A stretch of DNA of 64,000 nucleotides, from positions 1,054,001 through 1,118,000 of the forward strand of contig NZ_CP073315.1 in the NCBI RefSeq assembly GCF_018140925.1, in the 5' to 3' direction. The notes beneath the pieces were generated by a model. The model was given only the letters and a program-made list of their open reading frames with translations, made no database searches and was not told where the DNA came from. This stretch comes from Psychrobacillus sp. INOP01 (lineage in GTDB: Bacteria; Bacillota; Bacilli; Bacillales_A; Planococcaceae). Position numbers and translations under genes: made by a program. Positions 61,091-64,000 of the stretch are shown piece by piece; the stretch's first letter is position 1, and every line of letters starts with the position of its first letter.

Positions 61091-61870
61091 CTATTTCCCC
61101 TTAAACTGGGGAGTTCTCTTTTCCACAAAAGCTTGAATCCCTTCTACATGATCTTCCGTTTTTCGCATTGTGGATTGTGTAACAGCTTCTCTTTCTAGAA
61201 CAGATTGTAATTCGTTTAATTTTGTTGAATGTAAAATTTCTTTTGATGCAATCATTGCAGCAACTGGTGATTGGACTAGCTTTTGTGCATATGATGCGGC
61301 AGTTGCAGATCCTAAACCATCTGAAGCAACTTCATCCACAAGACCGATTTTTTGTGCTTCTTTTCCAGAGAACAGTTGGCCGCTCCACATAAGCTGTTTT
61401 GCTTTTGGAATACCGACTCTTTCTTTTAGGAAGAAATGGCCACCTCCATCCGGAACTAACCCAATTCCGATGAAATTCATGGCAAGCTTGCTATTTTCTT
61501 CTGCGATGATAATATCACAACCTAATACCAAACTAAATCCTAATCCTGCCGCTGCCCCGTGTACTGAAGCAATAGTAATTTGAGGTAACGTATATAAAGT
61601 TTTCGCAATTCGCGTAAGGTACGTCATCGCCTCGTCAATATCTAAAGGATTCTCCTTATCCAGCATCGCTTTAATGTCTCCACCTGCAGAAAATGCGCGC
61701 CCCTCTCCTTTAATAACTAACACTTGAACAGATCTGTCAGATTGAAGTGATTCTAGGCTTTCTGCTAGCTCTCTCATCATCACTCCATTCATTGAATTCA
61801 TCGCTTCTGGACGATTCAATGTTAAAGTTGCAATACGCCCTTCTATTTCTAACAATAAAGTATTATACAT
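61091..61870 (-). CDS. Enoyl-CoA hydratase/isomerase
   Basis: 259 residues of the crotonase family. Oxyanion hole elements FSAGGDIKAML and HGAAAGLGFSLVLGCDIIIA; FIGIGLVPDGGGHFFLKERV carries the position of the second catalytic acid, with Asp where many hydratases have Glu. It resembles PaaG/YngF-type enzymes; the precise substrate is not determinable. ATG 61870 with AAGGGG. A FadR-like box precedes it, linking it to fatty-acid breakdown. Confidence 0.85.
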   Translation of the reverse strand: MYNTLLLEIEGRIATLTLNRPEAMNSMNGVMMRELAESLESLQSDRSVQVLVIKGEGRAFSAGGDIKAMLDKENPLDIDEAMTYLTRIAKTLYTLPQITIASVHGAAAGLGFSLVLGCDIIIAEENSKLAMNFIGIGLVPDGGGHFFLKERVGIPKAKQLMWSGQLFSGKEAQKIGLVDEVASDGLGSATAASYAQKLVQSPVAAMIASKEILHSTKLNELQSVLEREAVTQSTMRKTEDHVEGIQAFVEKRTPQFKGK

Positions 61871-61891
61871 ATACATTCCCCTTTGTAAGTG

Positions 61892-61909
61892 AATAGTCAT
61901 TCATTCTTC
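61892..61909. promoter_or_regulatory. FadR-like operator
   Basis: TGAATAGTCATTCATTCT: same TCAT centre and nearly the same arms as the site at 21546-21563 upstream of the acyl-CoA ligase gene. It lies about 22 bases before the enoyl-CoA hydratase start, the same spacing. Confidence 0.6.
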
Positions 61910-61964
61910 TATTACATTCGTTATAATGCACTAAATATCCTGCTTATAAAGGTGAAGTTTTTAG

Positions 61965-62263
61965 ACTATCTGATGAGACTTCAAAAAGGGTGTAGGAGTG
62001 GTAGCGCACATCCGTATCATACGGCCGTTCATGCGGCCTGGAAAACGTGAAGACAAATGTAGGCTAATTCATATTATTAGACTTTCCATTAATTGTTCTA
62101 AAGAGTAGTGTGAATTCTACATGTTATTCCATATATAATTCCTGTTTTCTTTATCAGCAGTGGTCGTTAGGATGTGCGCCTTCCAGGCCGCAAGAGGGCG
62201 AAGAATGAGACTTCAAAAGGGGAAGTAGCGAAGCGTGCGGCAGCGCACATCCGTATTAGGCCA
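61965..62263. repeat. Pair of direct repeats with internal inverted motifs
   Basis: TGAGACTTCAAAA-GGG-GTAG and GCGCACATCCGTAT occur in order at about 61974-62014 and again at about 62207-62257. Between them lie GCGGCCTGGAA (about 62034) and the inverted GGATGTGCGCCTTCCAGGCC (from 62170). This looks like two copies of one intergenic element, about 230 bases apart, with part of it inverted. Confidence 0.6.
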
Positions 62264-62299
62264 CCCCCTATAAATAGATACTTTTATTGTGAAAACTAT

Positions 62300-62410
62300 T
62301 TACTTGCTGATGTATTTACTTGCTCATCTATAGGTAACTTGCGCTCCTTCTCCATTAACTTGCGATGGATTATGATTTACTTACGAAACAGAATATTTAT
62401 CCACTTATAC
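62300..62410. repeat. Second degenerate tract with near-21-bp period
   Basis: ACTTGC-type hexamers begin at 62302, 62318, 62337, 62358 and 62379 (spacings 16, 19, 21, 21), each preceded by TTT or TTA. Weaker than the tract at 15360-15470 but of the same kind. No coding frame with a ribosome site runs through it. Confidence 0.5.
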
Positions 62411-62436
62411 TGTTTCACGCCATAGAACGTAAAGAA

Positions 62437-62477
62437 AACGAAAAAAGAACCTCTCCATAATAGGAAAAGTTCTTTTC
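62437..62477 (-). terminator. Terminator of the yheB-yheA operon
   Basis: Minus strand AAAGAACTTTTCC / GGAGAGGTTCTTT (one mismatch), then TTTT. Confidence 0.75.
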
Positions 62478-62486
62478 ATTAATTTC

Positions 62487-62831
62487 TTAGATGCCTTCAT
62501 AAAGTTCTTGAACAGGCTTAATCAATACGCGATTTACTTCTTCAATTAGTTGACTTAAAGCCATTTCTGCTTGAAGCATGTGGAATATCTTTTCGTTTCC
62601 TTGTGCTAGCTGAGCTGTTTTTTGAGCATACTCAATCTCTTCTCCAGAAATTTCTTCCCCATTCATTTGCTTCTCTTGTAGAGACAATTGAACTTTACGG
62701 AAACTTTGGAATAACGCTAGAGCCTCTTCATCAGCCTTTACAGATTCTACTGCTGTCTGTACATTGGAGAATTCATCTGTTTGGCGTAGTGTTTTTTCTA
62801 GTTTGTTAATGTCGTCATAAATGTTAATCAT
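62487..62831 (-). CDS. yheA: YlbF/YmcA-family protein YheA
   Basis: 114 residues from ATG 62831 (AAGGAG nine bases upstream). All-helical: INIYDDINKLEKTLRQTDEF, ALFQSFRKVQLSLQEKQMNG, EKIFHMLQAEMALSQLIEEV. It belongs with YlbF, YmcA and YheA; related proteins form the Y-complex that affects RNA processing, but YheA itself is uncharacterised. Follows yheB by 19 bases. Confidence 0.85.
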   Translation of the reverse strand: MINIYDDINKLEKTLRQTDEFSNVQTAVESVKADEEALALFQSFRKVQLSLQEKQMNGEEISGEEIEYAQKTAQLAQGNEKIFHMLQAEMALSQLIEEVNRVLIKPVQELYEGI

Positions 62832-62850
62832 GTTAGTAAGCTCCTTTAAT

Positions 62851-63993
62851 TTAAGTAGTAAAGAATACAATCAGTCCTTGAATAATACCGATAAGTCCAC
62901 CAAGAACACCACCTAAAATGGTAATCATTTTGAACTCTCTTTTCGAAATACCAAGAACGATTTCCTCTAAGCGTGATACTGGGAAAGTATCTACTTGCTC
63001 TTTTACCATATCTTCTAATTTCATTTTACGCAAGACTTCTTCTAGCTTTGCTTCAGCCTCTTGAAATGCAAATGTCGTCACTTTCGGTATCAGATATGAC
63101 TCTGTCCATCCAGTTACTCCTGGGAAATAATGCAAGAAGCTATAATGTAATCTTTCTTCGATTGCCAATTGTTCTGTCAAATATACTTTAACATTTTTAA
63201 CAATAGGCTCAAAGTCAAAGCCGTCCATCATTTCATTTAGAGGACGATCTTTTAATTTTTCCCATTCGCTTCGGACTATTTTTTCTAGCATATTTTTTGT
63301 TCCAGGTGCTCTTAGGAATTTTAATATTTCCGGTTGAACTTTTCCAGCAAGTGATGAGGATTCACCCATGAACATTTGAATCATATTGCCGAGCGTTCCT
63401 TTTGTTGAAAGGAAATCATCAATAAGATTTTTTACCGTCTGCTTACCTTCAGCTGATTCAAAGAAATCTTCGCCTTTAAGTAAAATGTACGAAACAATTT
63501 CTCCAACTTTGGTATCAGCTTTTTGTTGCCAATCCATTGGTGCAAGCTGACGTATAGTTTCTTGTTCGAATCTAGTTTTTAATTGACTAAATTGAACATC
63601 CACCTGTTCTTCTATTTTGCCATTCACAATAGCTGGCACATTTTCTAGTCCAGCAAGTTTCAACCAATCTTTTATCGTTTTGTCCGACTGAAAGATTTTT
63701 TCGTTCAACTGCTCCGTTAGGAAATGATTTGCTTTATTTTTCATTTCTTCATTGAAATATTTTTTCTTGAAAATATCAGGCGTTAGTAAATGCTGTATAA
63801 CAGTATTTCCTAATTGCTTCGCAAGCTCATCGCGTCTTTTTGGGATAAGCCCCGGTGTGAACGGGATGCGCCAAGAGCCTATAAATTTTGCCTCATGTGG
63901 TCTAAATAACATTTTAATGGCTAAGTGATTAGTCACCGCTCCGATCGCTGCTCCGACTACTGCCATAAATGTGATTGTCCATATAAAATCCAT
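62851..63993 (-). CDS. yheB: DUF445-family membrane protein YheB
   Basis: 380 residues. One helix at each end (residues 2-22, MAVVGAAIGAVTNHLAIKML, and 355-378, ITILGGVLGGLIGIIQGLIV) encloses a long helical cytoplasmic or peripheral domain. RPHEAKFIGSWRIPFTPGLI, then PKRRDELAKQLG, is the DUF445 hallmark. ATG at 63993 lies seven bases from the window edge, so the ribosome site is outside. Forms an operon with yheA as in B. subtilis; function unknown. Confidence 0.85.
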   Translation of the reverse strand: MDFIWTITFMAVVGAAIGAVTNHLAIKMLFRPHEAKFIGSWRIPFTPGLIPKRRDELAKQLGNTVIQHLLTPDIFKKKYFNEEMKNKANHFLTEQLNEKIFQSDKTIKDWLKLAGLENVPAIVNGKIEEQVDVQFSQLKTRFEQETIRQLAPMDWQQKADTKVGEIVSYILLKGEDFFESAEGKQTVKNLIDDFLSTKGTLGNMIQMFMGESSSLAGKVQPEILKFLRAPGTKNMLEKIVRSEWEKLKDRPLNEMMDGFDFEPIVKNVKVYLTEQLAIEERLHYSFLHYFPGVTGWTESYLIPKVTTFAFQEAEAKLEEVLRKMKLEDMVKEQVDTFPVSRLEEIVLGISKREFKMITILGGVLGGLIGIIQGLIVFFTT

Positions 63994-64000
63994 CGATTTC

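Noticed and set aside
62174-62425. Plus-strand frame of 83 codons before yheA
   Set aside because: Built from the direct repeat and the periodic tract; basic composition and no ribosome site.

Overview
The window is low-GC Gram-positive DNA from the Bacillales, probably Planococcaceae/Caryophanaceae (a Psychrobacillus-like genome is my best guess, low confidence). The basis is the AT-rich composition, strong AGGAGG ribosome sites, GTG/TTG starts, PrsA, ScoC, YhaMNO, EcsAB, HmoB, TrpP, YhfH, YhzD and YheAB homologues, Bce-type signalling, and a TRAP-type leader. Much of the gene order recalls the B. subtilis yheB-yhaO-prsA-scoC-trpP-hit-ecs-hemEH-yhgCDE-yhfHJL stretch, broken by accessory blocks. 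I see no rRNA, tRNA, CRISPR array, phage or intact insertion sequence.

Layout. 1-9.3 kb: 5' part of a YrrT-like methyltransferase, then a decaying 6.3-kb accessory segment between two direct repeats (69 identical bases plus about 26 similar ones). It holds an amidohydrolase plus the tail of a lost paralogue, an ankyrin lipoprotein, a two-component system, a frameshifted two-repeat lipoprotein, and oxidoreductase remnants. An SLC13-type transporter and a DGC-type zinc-binding gene with an internal stop follow. 9.4-15.5 kb: TPR protein, small membrane proteins, a FetAB-type exporter with a GNAT acetyltransferase, an amino-acid permease and a 21-bp periodic tract. 15.5-27.4 kb: S9 peptidase, a sigma factor / PadR-like / FtsW-like operon, long-chain acyl-CoA ligase, a BceRSAB-like module, lipoate ligase and YhfH. 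27.8-36.3 kb: LysR/MFS pair, a MarR regulator with a nitroreductase and shared operators, a TerF-like vWA protein, and YhgE with its TetR regulator. 36.4-39.8 kb: a four-gene overlapping sensory operon (beta-propeller lipoprotein, response regulator, kinase, YtkA-like lipoprotein). 40.5-56.6 kb: the conserved core (hemH, hemE, hmoB, ecsB, ecsA, hit, trpP, yhaH, scoC, prsA, yhaM, yhaN, yhaO, an XRE operon, yhzD). 57-60.8 kb: a VTC-domain / DUF4956 / beta-helix lipoprotein cluster. 61-64 kb: enoyl-CoA hydratase with a FadR-like box, intergenic repeats, and yheA-yheB.

Working together: hemE/hemH make haem and HmoB degrades it. ScoC, PrsA and EcsAB belong to the secretion and exoprotein network. 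Acyl-CoA ligase and enoyl-CoA hydratase each carry a FadR-like palindrome. Several local regulators (MarR, TetR, XRE) have visible palindromic operators at their own promoters.

The best candidates for undescribed biology are the repeat-flanked decaying island, the sigma factor operon whose second gene joins an anti-sigma-like N-terminus to a winged helix and whose third is an FtsW/RodA-like protein, the four-gene sensory operon, the VTC/DUF4956/beta-helix cluster, and two intergenic tracts with 21-bp periodicity.
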